From: DATAAP01 sp041690495
GTDB taxonomy: Bacteria; Pseudomonadota; Alphaproteobacteria; CACIAM-22H2
DNA: 64,000 nt
Direction: 5' to 3'
NCBI GenBank assembly: GCA_041690495.1
Contig: JAWLHE010000001.1
Coordinates: forward strand, 1-64,000
In this document: one piece after another, positions 38,123 to 49,986 of the stretch
Layout of the letters: every line of letters begins with the position of its first letter
Position numbering within the stretch: the stretch's first letter is position 1
The notes under the pieces: generated by a model
The model's database searches: none
What the model saw: the letters and a program-made list of their open reading frames with translations, nothing else
What the model was told of the DNA's origin: nothing
Position numbers and translations under genes: made by a program

Positions 38123-38968
38123 TCAATGCGAGAGATCGACCTGCGGTGCGGCTTCGCCGCGTTGCATCGCACGATAGCGATCGAGCCCGCGCATCATCGC
38201 CGCGTTGAACCATTGTGCGGGCGGGCCGTCGGGCGACGTGCTTGCGTCCGCTTCCTCGCGCGCCGCGTCGGCGATCCGGGCGGCGGGCGGCGCCGGCGCC
38301 TGGATTGCGGGCTGCACGGGCTGCGCCTGGATGACGCGACCCTTCGACGGGTCGGTCGGCGGCAGCCGGCGGCCGGCATTGGCAAGATAGTATCCGATCG
38401 TGCGGCCCTGGCCGGAGTCTGAGGCGGTCTCGGGCACCGCGGCGGCGGCAGGCTCAGTCTTGGCCGGCTGTTCGCGCAGTCCTTGCAGATCGGCCGCGAG
38501 CTGGGCCAGCGCCTCGGCTCCGGTGCTGGCCGGCGTCTCGGACTCCGCCCCGGCGAGTGCCGCCGCGTTCGCCGGCGCTGCAGCCAGCTCCGGCGTTGGC
38601 GCCGCGCCGGCCGGCTCGTCGCCGTCGAGCAGCGCCAGGACTTGCGCACCGAGATCCGCGCCCTTCACCTGTTCGACGATGGCATTGATGGCGGCCGAGG
38701 CGAGACCGATCGGCCCGCCAAACAAGGCCCCGCCGACCACGCGGGCCGCGGGCTTGATCGTATCGCCGGTGATCCAGCGGTAGACCGACGAGACCACCGG
38801 AATATGCTGCAGCGGATTGAAGACGGACAGAAAGTCGCTGAAGGTGAGCTCGTCCTCGCCTTCGGCCGCAGGCGGGTCAGGCGCAAGCGGTCCGCCGGAA
38901 ACGCGGCGGCCCTCGCCATCCCAGGACAGCGGAGCGGTGCTCGTGAGCGAGGCCGGAAAATCGGTCAT
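38123..38968 (-). CDS. Hypothetical alphaproteobacterial protein
   Basis: 281 residues from the ATG at 38968. The only conserved-looking part is near residues 45-105: LTFSDFLSVFNPLQHIPVVSSVYRW and VGGALFGGPIGLASAAINAIVEQ, a Gly/Ala-rich amphipathic helix. The central part is Ala/Pro/Glu-rich and disordered. The end, QWFNAAMMRGLDRYRAM, looks conserved. No catalytic motif. Upstream of the L,D-transpeptidase gene in the same direction, 27 bases apart. Confidence 0.7.
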   Translation of the reverse strand: MTDFPASLTSTAPLSWDGEGRRVSGGPLAPDPPAAEGEDELTFSDFLSVFNPLQHIPVVSSVYRWITGDTIKPAARVVGGALFGGPIGLASAAINAIVEQVKGADLGAQVLALLDGDEPAGAAPTPELAAAPANAAALAGAESETPASTGAEALAQLAADLQGLREQPAKTEPAAAAVPETASDSGQGRTIGYYLANAGRRLPPTDPSKGRVIQAQPVQPAIQAPAPPAARIADAAREEADASTSPDGPPAQWFNAAMMRGLDRYRAMQRGEAAPQVDLSH

Positions 38969-39160
38969 CGCCCCTGTCACAGCAAGTCCGATGCCAGCCG
39001 CAATACCGCGCCTTATCAAGCGGTTAGACAAGGGCCGATCGGGCCGCCCGGCAGGATTTGCCGACCCGATCTGCCGATCAGGCGGTTGAACAAGCCTGGC
39101 CGGTCCAGTATCTGGAAGGCGCGGCAGCCGGCGCCGCTGACATATTCGGGCGGGAGACCA

Positions 39161-40027
39161 ATGAACGTTTTTCGCGACTACGACCAGCAGGAACTCGATG
39201 CGCAGTACAACCTGCGCGCCCGCTTCACCGACCATCCCAAATACATCGGGCAGTGGCAGCGGCTCGGCGATGCCGAGGCGGGCAAGCCGGGGTGGAAGCT
39301 CGATCTCGCTTACGGGCCGACACCGCCGGAAAAACTCGACCTCGTCGTTCCCGAGCGCGCCGAAGGCAGGCGCGCGCCGCTGATGGTCTTCGTCCATGGC
39401 GGCTACTGGCAGAATCTCGACAAGCGCGATTGCCGGCTGCTTGCGCCCGCCTTCGTCGATGCCGGCGTCGCCTTCGCCACCATCAACTACACCCTGGCGC
39501 CGGTCGCGGGCATGGATGAGATCGTCCGTCAGGCCCGCGCCGCCGTCGCCTGGCTGTGGCGCAATGCACCGCTGCTCGGCTGCGATCCCGACCGCATCGC
39601 CGTCGCCGGCCATTCGGCGGGCGGGCATCTCGCGGCGATGCTGGCCGCCACCGACTGGACGAAACAGGGCGGGCTGCCGGCCGACCTGGTGAAGGCGTCA
39701 TACCCGGTCAGCGGAATCTACGATCTCGAGCCGATCCGGCTGTCCTACCAGAATCCGGTGCTGAAGCTCGACGAGGGGACCGTCCGCCGCAACTCGCCGA
39801 TCGGTCTCGAGCCGCGCACCAGGCGGATCATTCTGAGCGTCGGCGAGAAAGAGCCGGACGAATTCCAGCGCCAGCAGGAAGAATTCGCTGCGGCCTGGAG
39901 GAAGAAGGGGGCGTCGGTCGAGATCGTGCCCGCCGCCGGCCTGCACCATTTCGACATCCTCGAGAAGTTCGGCGATCCCGCTCACCCGATGGGCCGCGCC
40001 GCGCTTGCGCTGATGCGCGAGCTTTGA
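39161..40027 (+). CDS. Alpha/beta hydrolase, kynurenine formamidase-like
   Basis: 288 residues. Oxyanion motif HGGYW at 79-83, nucleophile S152 in GHSAGG, base His in LHHFDIL near the C-terminus. The start, MNVFRDYDQQELDAQYNLRARF, matches the BNA7/kynurenine formamidase-like branch of the hormone-sensitive-lipase group. Esterase or amidase of the cytosol; no tryptophan genes nearby. GGGAG precedes the ATG. Confidence 0.9.
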   Translation: MNVFRDYDQQELDAQYNLRARFTDHPKYIGQWQRLGDAEAGKPGWKLDLAYGPTPPEKLDLVVPERAEGRRAPLMVFVHGGYWQNLDKRDCRLLAPAFVDAGVAFATINYTLAPVAGMDEIVRQARAAVAWLWRNAPLLGCDPDRIAVAGHSAGGHLAAMLAATDWTKQGGLPADLVKASYPVSGIYDLEPIRLSYQNPVLKLDEGTVRRNSPIGLEPRTRRIILSVGEKEPDEFQRQQEEFAAAWRKKGASVEIVPAAGLHHFDILEKFGDPAHPMGRAALALMREL

Positions 40028-40052
40028 ATACGCGTCTCAAATGAAACGACCG

Positions 40053-40101
40053 CATCCTGAGGCGCGATTTCGCGATCAGTGAAATCGCGTCTCGAAGGAT
40101 G
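40053..40101. repeat. Palindromic repeat related to the 33.6 kb element
   Basis: CATCCTGAGGCGCGATTTC pairs with GAAATCGCGTCTCGAAGGATG (40081-40101), allowing a two-base bulge. The arm CTCGAAGGA with GCGTCTCG is the same unit as in the long repeat after holA. Lies between the hydrolase gene and the response regulator gene; possible terminator. Confidence 0.65.
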
Positions 40102-40256
40102 GGCCACGGGCACAATACGTTGCAATTCAATGGTGTACGAGCAGATCACCGGTCTCCAACGGCCATTTCTGCTCAAGGTTGTGTCACCCGCGCTGCCGCC
40201 TGGGGCGGCCAGCGGCGGTTTTGCCCCAGGGATACGCCCGTGCTAGAAGCACGCCC

Positions 40257-40937
40257 ATGAACCGGCGCCGGAAAGTCCTTTTGGTGGATGACGATGCGGC
40301 TTTGCGCAGCTCCCTCGCCGAACAGCTCGCCGCCGATTACGACACCGCCGAGGCCGAGACGGGGGCGGCGGCGCTCGCCGCCGCCAGGGCGGACCGCTTC
40401 GATGCGATTCTGCTCGACATCGGCCTGCCCGATGCGGACGGCCGCGAGGTCTGCCGCAGCCTGCGCGAGGCCGGCGTCAGCGCGCCGATCATCATGCTGA
40501 CGGCATCGGCCGGCGAATCCGATACCATCGCCGGCCTCGACTCCGGCGCGAACGACTACATCACCAAGCCGTTCCGCCTCGGCGTGCTGATGGCACGGCT
40601 GCGCGCGCAGTTCCGCCAGCACGAGGCTTCGGAGGACGCGGTTTTCAGCATCGGGCCCTACAGCTTCCAGCCCGGGGCCAAGCTGCTCCTGGAGGGCAGC
40701 TCCAAGCGCAAGATCCGCCTGACGGAGAAGGAGGCGGCGATCCTGCGCTTTCTCTACCGCGCCGGCGATCCGGTCTCGCGCGAGACCCTGCTGGGCGAAG
40801 TCTGGGGCTACAACGCCGGCGTCAACACCCACACCCTCGAGACGCACATCTATCGCCTGCGTCAGAAGATGGAGCGCGATCCCGCCAACGCCGAAATCCT
40901 CGTCACGACACCGGGCGGATATCGCCTTGTGCCGTAA
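40257..40937 (+). CDS. OmpR/PhoB-type response regulator
   Basis: 226 residues. Receiver domain with the acidic pocket D11-D13, phospho-acceptor D54 in LLDIGLPD and K104 in YITKPF. The winged-helix DNA-binding domain from about 130 includes LTEKEAAILRFLYR and TLETHIYRLRQKM. No histidine kinase is adjacent, so it is an orphan within this window. Start at the ATG just before RRRKVLLVDDD. Confidence 0.94.
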   Translation: MNRRRKVLLVDDDAALRSSLAEQLAADYDTAEAETGAAALAAARADRFDAILLDIGLPDADGREVCRSLREAGVSAPIIMLTASAGESDTIAGLDSGANDYITKPFRLGVLMARLRAQFRQHEASEDAVFSIGPYSFQPGAKLLLEGSSKRKIRLTEKEAAILRFLYRAGDPVSRETLLGEVWGYNAGVNTHTLETHIYRLRQKMERDPANAEILVTTPGGYRLVP

Positions 40938-40963
40938 AGCATAACGGGATATCGGAGAGGTCG

Positions 40964-41800
40964 GTGGGGACTCCTTCGCACCAATTCACCGTCCGCTTCT
41001 GGGGCGTCCGCGGGTCAATTCCATGCCCCGGCCCGGAGACGGTGCGCTATGGCGGCAATACCGCCTGCGTCGAAATGCGCTGCGGCGAGCGGCTGCTGAT
41101 CTTCGACGCCGGTACCGGCCTGCGGCCCCTCGGCGCCCATCTCGACGCACTCGGCACGGTGAGCGCCGACCTGTTCTTCACCCACACGCATTTCGACCAT
41201 ATCTGCGGCTTGCCGTTCTTCAGCTCGGCGTATGCAAAAACCAATCACTTCCAGTTCTGGGCGGGTCATCTGCTGCCCGACCACACGCTGCGCTACGTGC
41301 TGTCCGAGATGATGATGGCGCCGCTTTTCCCGATCCCGATCAGCGTGCTCGGCGCCGACATCTCGTTCCATGACTTCCGGGCCGGCGAGACGCTCGAGCC
41401 GGGGCCGGGCATCGTCATCCGGACCGTGGCGCTGAACCATCCGAACGGCGCCACCGGCTATCGCGTCGAATATGCCGGAAAGTCGGTGTGTTACGTGACA
41501 GACACCGAGCACGTGCCTGGCACGCCGGACAAGAACGTACTCGGGCTGATCGCCGGTGCTGATCTGGTGATCTACGATGCGACCTATACCGACGACGAGT
41601 ATCCCGATCATGTCGGCTGGGGCCATTCGACCTGGCAGGAAGGCGTACGGCTGGCCGACGCGGCGCAGGTGAAGCAGCTCGTCATCTTTCATCATGATCC
41701 CGGCCATGACGACGAAACCATGGATGCGATCGCCGCCGCGGCCGGCAAGGCGCGCCCCGGCACGCTCGTCGCCCACGAAGGCATGATCCTCAAGCCGTAG
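40964..41800 (+). CDS. MBL-fold metallo-hydrolase
   Basis: 278 residues, GTG start after GAGAGG. Zinc-binding H74-T-H76-F-D78-H79 and later His/Asp residues (LNHPNG, VTDTEH, FHHDP). The opening VRFWGVRGSIPCPGPETVRYGGNT is characteristic of the PqsE/PhnP-related branch often linked to two-component or cyclic nucleotide phosphodiesterase annotations. Follows the response regulator by 26 bases, so probably in one transcript with it. Substrate unknown. Confidence 0.9.
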   Translation: MGTPSHQFTVRFWGVRGSIPCPGPETVRYGGNTACVEMRCGERLLIFDAGTGLRPLGAHLDALGTVSADLFFTHTHFDHICGLPFFSSAYAKTNHFQFWAGHLLPDHTLRYVLSEMMMAPLFPIPISVLGADISFHDFRAGETLEPGPGIVIRTVALNHPNGATGYRVEYAGKSVCYVTDTEHVPGTPDKNVLGLIAGADLVIYDATYTDDEYPDHVGWGHSTWQEGVRLADAAQVKQLVIFHHDPGHDDETMDAIAAAAGKARPGTLVAHEGMILKP

Positions 41801-41852
41801 CGGAGCTCTCGCCTGCTGAGAATTTTCTTGGGGCGCCATCCTCGACTTACCC

Positions 41853-41870
41853 TCTCCCGCGAGCGGGAGA
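41853..41870. repeat. Short palindromic spacer repeat
   Basis: TCTCCCGC, GA, GCGGGAGA. The surrounding CCCTCTCCCGC...GCGGGAGAAGG is a widespread intergenic palindrome in high-GC proteobacteria. Lies between the MBL-fold and methyltransferase genes. Confidence 0.6.
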
Positions 41871-41910
41871 AGGCGGGGGATGAAGGTCCCGCCGCCGCCA
41901 GAGATTTCAC

Positions 41911-42756
41911 ATGACCTGGCGCACGAACCCGCTGTTGCGATCGGCCTGGATGACCCTGTCCGCCGCGGCGGGACGGCCGCGCGGATTCGTCATTCCCTAC
42001 CGCTACGCGGACTCGGTCGAGGCGCCGCCATCCTATCCCGCCCTCGCGCCGCTGTTCGCCGCGGCGGAACCGGAGTTCCGCGCACTGCTGGTGCTGGCGC
42101 AGGGGCATCTCGAGCGGCTGCTGACGTTCGGCGGGGCGAGCCCGCCGGCGCCGCGCTTCGACCAGGACTGGTTTCCGCGACTCGATGCGGCGATCGCCTA
42201 CACGATGGTGCGGACGCTGCGCCCGGCCCGTATCGTCGAGATCGGCTCTGGCCACTCGACGCGTTTCCTCGCGCGCGCGGTGGCCGACGAGCGTTGCGCC
42301 ACCAGGATCGTCGCGATCGATCCGGCGCCGCGCGCGACGATCGAAGGACTGCCGATCGAATTCGTCCGCTCGACGGTGCAGCGCGCGGGCCTTGACCCAT
42401 TCCGCGGCCTCGCCGCCGGCGACATCGTCTTCGTCGACTCCAGCCACATCCTGATGCCGGGCACCGATCTCGACGTCGTGCTCAATGCGGTGCTGCCGGC
42501 GCTGCCGCCCGGCGCGCTGGTGCATTTCCACGACATCTTCCTGCCGGAGGGCTATCCGGCGGACTGGGCATGGCGCGGCTACAACGAGCAGAACGCGGTC
42601 GCGGCGCTGGCGATGTCGGGTGGCTACCGCCTTCGCTGGGCCTCGCACCATGCTGCGACGCGCCTGACGGCCGGGATCGCCGCCGCTGGCCTCGATCGGC
42701 TCCCTCTCGTCCCGGGCGCCCGCGAAACCAGCCTGTGGCTGGAAAAGGTGCGTTGA
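41911..42756 (+). CDS. Class I SAM-dependent methyltransferase-like protein
   Basis: 281 residues. The glycine-rich SAM loop IVEIGSGHSTRFLARA, an acidic residue ending strand 2 (IVAIDPAP) and VDSSH further on are typical of the Methyltransf_24 type. HFHDIFLPEGYP near the end resembles the metal/acceptor region of that family. Substrate unknown. The first 90 residues are family-variable. Ends 16 bases before the convergent ABC permease gene. Confidence 0.87.
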   Translation: MTWRTNPLLRSAWMTLSAAAGRPRGFVIPYRYADSVEAPPSYPALAPLFAAAEPEFRALLVLAQGHLERLLTFGGASPPAPRFDQDWFPRLDAAIAYTMVRTLRPARIVEIGSGHSTRFLARAVADERCATRIVAIDPAPRATIEGLPIEFVRSTVQRAGLDPFRGLAAGDIVFVDSSHILMPGTDLDVVLNAVLPALPPGALVHFHDIFLPEGYPADWAWRGYNEQNAVAALAMSGGYRLRWASHHAATRLTAGIAAAGLDRLPLVPGARETSLWLEKVR

Positions 42757-42772
42757 GGCCGCCCTTTGCGGT

Positions 42773-43927
42773 TCAGCGATAGGGGTCGGCCGCGTCGCGC
42801 AGGCCGTCGCCGAGGAAGTTGAAGGCGAGCACGGTGATAATCACCGGGACCACCGGGGCCAGCAGCCACGGATAGAGCGCCACCACGTTGATGTTCTGCG
42901 CCTCGGTCAGCAATACGCCCCACGAGGTGATCGGCGGGCGCAGGCCGAGGCCGAGGAAGGACAGCGCCGTCTCGCCGAGGATCATCGCCGGGATCGACAG
43001 GGTGGCCGAGGCGATGAGATGGCTCATGAAGCTCGGAAGGAGGTGGCGGCCGATGATGCGGCGCGGGCTTGCTCCCATCAGCACCGCCGCAGTGCAGAAA
43101 TCCTCCTCGCGCAGCGCCAGCAGCTTGGAGCGCACCGCACGCGCCAGCCCCGTCCAGTCGATCAGGCCGAGGATGACGGTGATGCCGAAATAGATCAGCA
43201 GCGGATTCCACGACACCGGCAGCGCCGCGGACAGCGCCATCCACAGCGGCAGTTCGGGGAACGAGCGGATGATCTCGATCACGCGCTGGATGACGTTGTC
43301 GACCCAGCCGCCGTAATAGCCGGCCAGCCCGCCCAGCGTCATGCCCAGAGCGAAGCTGATCGTGATGCCGATCAGCCCGACGGTGAGCGAGATGCGCGCT
43401 CCGTAGATCAGGCGCGAGAGCATGTCGCGGCCGAGCCGGTCGGTGCCGAGCAGGAACAGCACGCCGTCCTGCGCCGGGCAGACCAGATGCAGATTCGCCG
43501 GCACCAAGCCCCAGAAATCGTACGGGTCGCCGCGGCAGAAAAAGCGCAGCGGATAGACCCGATCGTGATCGGGCGTGTACTCGCGTTTCAGGGTGTCGAG
43601 GTCGAGATTGTACTTGAAGCCGTAGACGAACGGCCCGATGAAACTGCCCTCGTGGAACAGGTGAACGGTCTGCGGCGGCGCGTAGATGAAATCGGTGTTG
43701 CGCGTGTAGAGGCTGTAGGGCGCCAGGAACTCGGCGACCAGGATCGACGCATACATGACCAGCAGGATGACCCCGGAGATGACCGCGAGCCGGTGGCGCT
43801 TGAGCTTCCACCACATCATCCGCCACTGCGAGGCCATGTAATAGCGCTCGAGTTCCGGCGTCAGCCGCTCCGCCTCCTGCGGGTCGAACGGCGCCGTGCT
43901 GGCGTAATGCTCGAGCCGTGTGCTCAT
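42773..43927 (-). CDS. Peptide-type ABC transporter permease (DppC/YejE-like)
   Basis: 384 residues. One N-terminal membrane span (VISGVILLVMYASILVAEFLAPY), a roughly 110-residue periplasmic insert, then five spans of the BPD_transp_1 domain from about 170 on with GLIGITISFALGMTLGGLAGYYGG. The EAA-type loop for ATPase contact is around TAAVLMGASPRRIIGRHLLPS. Works with the upstream permease as channel of an oligopeptide or sugar importer. Overlaps the other permease by ATGA. Confidence 0.93.
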   Translation of the reverse strand: MSTRLEHYASTAPFDPQEAERLTPELERYYMASQWRMMWWKLKRHRLAVISGVILLVMYASILVAEFLAPYSLYTRNTDFIYAPPQTVHLFHEGSFIGPFVYGFKYNLDLDTLKREYTPDHDRVYPLRFFCRGDPYDFWGLVPANLHLVCPAQDGVLFLLGTDRLGRDMLSRLIYGARISLTVGLIGITISFALGMTLGGLAGYYGGWVDNVIQRVIEIIRSFPELPLWMALSAALPVSWNPLLIYFGITVILGLIDWTGLARAVRSKLLALREEDFCTAAVLMGASPRRIIGRHLLPSFMSHLIASATLSIPAMILGETALSFLGLGLRPPITSWGVLLTEAQNINVVALYPWLLAPVVPVIITVLAFNFLGDGLRDAADPYR

Positions 43928-44922
43928 CTGGTGGCGCCGCCATGCAGCCGGATGCGCGGGTCGAGAGCGGCCAGCGCCAGGTCGGACAGGAACACGCCGA
44001 CCACGACCAGAAGCGCCTCGATCATCAGGAACGAGCCGGCGAGATACATGTCCTGGCTCTGCAGCGCGCGCAGCAGCATCGGGCCGTTGGTCGGCAGCGA
44101 CAGCACCACCGAGACGATCGCGGCTCCGGAGATCAGGCTCGGCAGCAGGCTGCCGATATCGGCGATGAACGGATTGAGCGCCATGCGCAGCGGGTATTTG
44201 AACAGCAGGCGGCGCGGCGGCAGCCCCTTGGCGCGCGCCGTCACGACATACTGTTTCTGCAGTTCGTCAAGGAGGTTCGCGCGCAGCCGCCGGATCATCG
44301 CCGCGGTGCCGCCAAGGCCGATGACGATCACCGGAATCCACAGGTGCTCGAGGATCGAGCCGAGCTTGCCCCAGGACATCGGCTTGTCCATGTAGACCGG
44401 ATCCATCAGCCCGCCGATCGACGTGCCGAACACGGCATTGCCGACATAGAGCAGCACCAGCGCCAGCAGAAAGCTCGGCGTCGCCAGACCGAGGAAGCCG
44501 ACGAGGGTCAGCCCGTAGTCGCCGAGCGAATACTGGTGAGTCGCCGAGTAGATGCCGATCGGAAAGGCGACAACGTAAGTGAAGATCACGGTCGCGATGG
44601 CGACGATGAAGGAGAGCGCAAGCCGCTCGCCGATGACGTCGCGCACCGGCAGGTTGTATTCGAAGGACCACCCCAGGTCGCCCTGGACGAGGCCGACCAC
44701 CCAATGGAAATACTGCTCGATCGGCGGCCGGTCGAGGCCGTACTGCTCCCGCAGGAAAGCGATCCGCTCCATGCTGGCGCCTTCGCCCTGGGCCTGCAGC
44801 TCCATCATCATCGTCGTCAGATAGTCGCCCGGCGGAAGCTGGATGATGGTGAAGACGATGGCGCTGATCGCGACCAGGGTCGGGACCATGATCAGAATGC
44901 GGCGGATGAGATAGCTCAGCAT
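43924..44922 (-). CDS. Peptide-type ABC transporter permease (DppB/YejB-like)
   Basis: 332 residues. MLSYLIRRILIMVPTLVAIS begins the first span; FTIIQLPPGDYLTT then VREQYGLD-like sequence follow. A GRAVDVVIGERLA-type segment leads to five further spans and the EAA loop (VTARAKGLPPRRLLFKYPLRMAL). Start at the ATG of MLSYL; the frame to 44964 adds 14 basic residues. 13 bases from the binding-protein gene. Confidence 0.94.
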   Translation of the reverse strand: MLSYLIRRILIMVPTLVAISAIVFTIIQLPPGDYLTTMMMELQAQGEGASMERIAFLREQYGLDRPPIEQYFHWVVGLVQGDLGWSFEYNLPVRDVIGERLALSFIVAIATVIFTYVVAFPIGIYSATHQYSLGDYGLTLVGFLGLATPSFLLALVLLYVGNAVFGTSIGGLMDPVYMDKPMSWGKLGSILEHLWIPVIVIGLGGTAAMIRRLRANLLDELQKQYVVTARAKGLPPRRLLFKYPLRMALNPFIADIGSLLPSLISGAAIVSVVLSLPTNGPMLLRALQSQDMYLAGSFLMIEALLVVVGVFLSDLALAALDPRIRLHGGATR

Positions 44923-44935
44923 GCAAGGCCCGTGG

Positions 44936-46848
44936 TCATTGCGCCGCCGCCGTGTTCGGCGCATCGGCGAACCAGAACGTGTCCGGATGATAGATGCCGA
45001 AGAATGCGCCGGGGTCGAAATTGTAGACGCCGTCGGTCGGCACGTTACGCAGCCGATTGGATACGACCACCGGCTGCTTCACCGCGGCGATCAGCCCGAT
45101 CGAATAGACCTGCTCGGCGTGGATGGCGAGCATCCTGTGCCACACGGCGCGGCGCTGCTCGGTCGTGGTGGCGTGCTGCCATTCCGCGTTCAGTTTCGCG
45201 AGCTCGATGGCGTGCGGGTCGTCCACCTTCTCGCCGCTGGCGCCGCCGGTTTCCGCATACTGCCCCCATTTCGGCCATTGCAGGTGCTGCTGAGAGGTCG
45301 GCGCAAGCTCCGCGGGCGACATGTCGGCGGTCGGGATGCCGTTCTCCAGGCCGATCCAGATGGTCATGACGCTCTCTCCGGAGAAGACCCGGTTGCGGAA
45401 CATCTCGCGCTGCAGCGGACGCGAATACAGCTTGACGCCGACGTCGAGCCAGGAATCGTGGATCAGCTCGAGCACGTCGGTCTGCTCGGTCTCCTCTCCT
45501 GCTGTCTCGACGATGACCTCGAGCGGGCGGCCATCGGGCAGAAGCCGCACGCCGCGGCTGTCGCGTTTGGTGAGTCCGATCTCGTCGAGCAGCCGCTTTG
45601 CCTCCGCCCTGTCGAACTTCGCATAGGCGTCGCGATACTCGGGGCGATAGAGCGGGCTTTTGGGCAGGACCGTGTTCTGCCCCTCGATCGCCAGGCCGAA
45701 ATAGACGACCTGGTTGATTTCGTGCCGGTTGATCGCGAGCGACAGCGCACGGCGGAAGCGCACGTCGCGGTTGAGCTCGCGCCAAACGCGGTCGTTGGCG
45801 TTGAGGTTGGGATAGAGCGCCAGATGCGCCCCCTTGGCGGTATCCCAGAGATGCACCGAAAAGTCGTTGCGCTTCGCCGCCTGCCTCAGGAAGGTGAAAT
45901 TGCTGAAAGAGAGATTGCGTGCCTGGATATCCGATTCGCCGGCGCCGGTCTTGGCGGGAATCAGCCGGCTGTCGGACACCGACGCGACGACGCGGTCGAT
46001 ATAAGGGAGCTGGCGCCCGTTGACGTCGATACGGTGGAAGTACGGGTTGCGCACGAACACGAAACGGTCGGCCGGCGGATGGGTCTGCGGCACCCATGGC
46101 TCGAGCGAGGGCAGATCCGGATTGTCGTTGCGGTACTGGTTGTCGAGGCGATTGTGTAGCTGCGCCCACCCGCGCACATGGGCATTGCGAACCGCCTCCT
46201 CGAGTTTCGCGGTTTCGGCGTAGCGCTTGTGGAAGCGCTTCAGGTAATGCGCGGGCCGATAGATATAGAGCGGTGCCGCGCCGGCGAGCGCCTGCAGGAA
46301 ATAGGGGTTGGGCGTTGGCCAGGCGTAGCGGACCGTGACCTCGTCGATGATCGTCACTTCGGGCGGCTTGCCGTCTATGATCAGGCTGCGCGGGGGCCCG
46401 ACGGGCGACAGCTTCTTGTCGTTGGCGACGTCTTCCCAGTAGTAGCGGAAATCCTCGGTCGTGAAGGGATGGCCGTCCGACCAGCGGTGGCCGCGGCGGA
46501 GCTTCAGGGTGAAGATGCGGTTTCCCGTGTTCTCGATGCTCTCGAGAATGTCGGGCTTGAGCTCGAGATTGGCGTTGTAGCCGACCAGGCGCGCATAGCC
46601 GTAGACGACCATCATCCGGATGTCCTGGCTGCGGCCGATCAGGAGCCGTGCCTCGCCGCCGTGCCGCCCCGGCTCGGCGCCGGGCCGATCGGGTTTCAGC
46701 ACGAGCGGCACCTCCGGCAGGCGTTGCTCGACCGGCGGCAATCTGCCTTCGCGGACATCCTTCTCCAGCGCGGGGCTGTCGATCAGCGCCGCTGCCGCCG
46801 GGCCGCCGAGCGTCGCGGCCAAAAGAATTGCGGCAAGCAGCGCGCGGA

Positions 46849-46852
<4 letters not shown>
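44936..46852 (-). CDS. ABC transporter substrate-binding protein, family 5
   Basis: 638 residues. Sec signal MIRALLAAILLAATLGGPAAAA. The SBP_bac_5 domain includes LRRGHRWSDGHPFTTEDFRYYWEDV and the signature-like VRFRRALSLAINRHEINQVVYFGLA. Periplasmic receptor for peptides or related solutes. It is about 100 residues longer than DppA, like the YejA/AgpA-type proteins. Its start overlaps the ATPase stop by ATGA. Confidence 0.94.
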
Positions 46853-48745
<1,893 letters not shown>

Positions 48746-48753
<8 letters not shown>

Positions 48754-49243
48754 CGACGGCAATACCCAATGCCCCGAAATTCGCTCGCGTGGCGTCCGAC
48801 AGACTCAGCCCTGCGGCGCGCGCGGCTTCGGCAGCCTGGCGCGCGATTTCGTTGAAACCTTCGAGGGTGGAATCGAGGCGGATAGTCCCGCTATCGGGAC
48901 CGCCATTCCCTTTGAGCATCAACTGCATCCACCCTCCCGTCCGGTCGAATCGCGTTGAGTAGTAATTAAGCCGGACGTCCTTCAACTTCTCCCACGCCAA
49001 CCTAGCCCGCCATGGTGAAGAAAGCGATATGTCGTGCGCTGTGACGGTTATCACAGCTACGCTCCGCCGCCACGTCCGGATGCCGAAAATGGCGAAAAGG
49101 GTGGCCAGCGGCAACAGAACGAACTGCGCCGCTGACGTCGCGGGGATGGCGAGCGCGGGGCCGAGCGTGAGTGCGAGCCCGGCGCCGGCGCGGATGAAGT
49201 CGCCGGTCAGCGACTGCCGCGGATAGCGATGGTAGGCGGTCAT
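48746..49243 (-). CDS. Small membrane protein with PH-like tail
   Basis: 165 residues. Two membrane helices at about 18-35 and 38-56, then a beta-rich soluble part, AVITVTAHDISLSSPWRARLAWEKLKDVRLNYYS, resembling bacterial PH-like (YdbT-type) domains. Not firmly assigned. Overlaps the ATPase gene by eight bases and the deacetylase gene by four, so it is in the same translation-coupled run. Confidence 0.7.
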
Positions 49244-49986
49244 GATCGGAACAGCGCGGCCGCGTCGACCAGCCTTGCTGCGGGGTGGCGGCGCAGCGCC
49301 GCCAGGAACGCATCGACAAACGCCCAGGCGGCCTCATCGTGGGCGAGGTGGTGCGTCAGCAGGCCGGTCGGCTCGTCGGGATCGGCGTCGCCGATGCGGC
49401 GGGCGCGCAGATGAGCGACGGCCAAGCCGAGCGCAACGTCGCTGCCGCCGAAGGCGCGGGTGGTCCAGTTCATGACGTCGACATGGGTATTGACCCGGAC
49501 GAGTCCGGGTACCGCGCGTCTGCGGGGGCCGTAGGTCGACAGGCCGATATAGCCGGCGGCGGGGAGGGCAGCGGCAAGCTCGCCTGCGATACGGTTATGC
49601 GGCGGAACCAGCGCGCGGGTCCAGCGGCCGAACAGCGCGTCCATGACGAGCTGGCCGCGTGCGAGCTCGCCGAGCATAAAGGACAGCGGCCGGTGCGGCC
49701 CGAGCTCGGCCTTCGAGGCGCCGACCGGCGCATGGTTCGCATGCATCCAGCCGTGCTGGACCACGGTCACCAGAGGTCCTTCGATCCGCTTCCCGAGCTC
49801 GGGCTCGGCCCGGGCGGGGATCACCGCGATGGTGATCGGCGCGTCGTGCCTGCGGTGCAGCTCGAGCAGCCGGTCGAGGGCCGGCGTCGGCGCCGTTGCG
49901 TCGTCGTCGCGCCACCAGAAAGTTGCAGTCCGGCCCGATTCGCGCCAGCATTCGAGTTCGCCGGCCAGATCCGCCCAGGAGCTCAA
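49240..49986 (-). CDS. Polysaccharide deacetylase family protein
   Basis: 248 residues, TTG start overlapping the upstream stop (TTGA). NodB-like fold: WWRDDDAT with the metal-binding Asp, ITIAVIPAR, VVQHGWMHANH carrying a metal His, and VPPHNRI. No signal peptide, so it likely acts on a lipid-linked or nucleotide-linked sugar on the cytoplasmic side. Surrounded by glycosyltransferases, which supports a role in glycan maturation. Confidence 0.88.
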   Translation of the reverse strand: MSSWADLAGELECWRESGRTATFWWRDDDATAPTPALDRLLELHRRHDAPITIAVIPARAEPELGKRIEGPLVTVVQHGWMHANHAPVGASKAELGPHRPLSFMLGELARGQLVMDALFGRWTRALVPPHNRIAGELAAALPAAGYIGLSTYGPRRRAVPGLVRVNTHVDVMNWTTRAFGGSDVALGLAVAHLRARRIGDADPDEPTGLLTHHLAHDEAAWAFVDAFLAALRRHPAARLVDAAALFRS

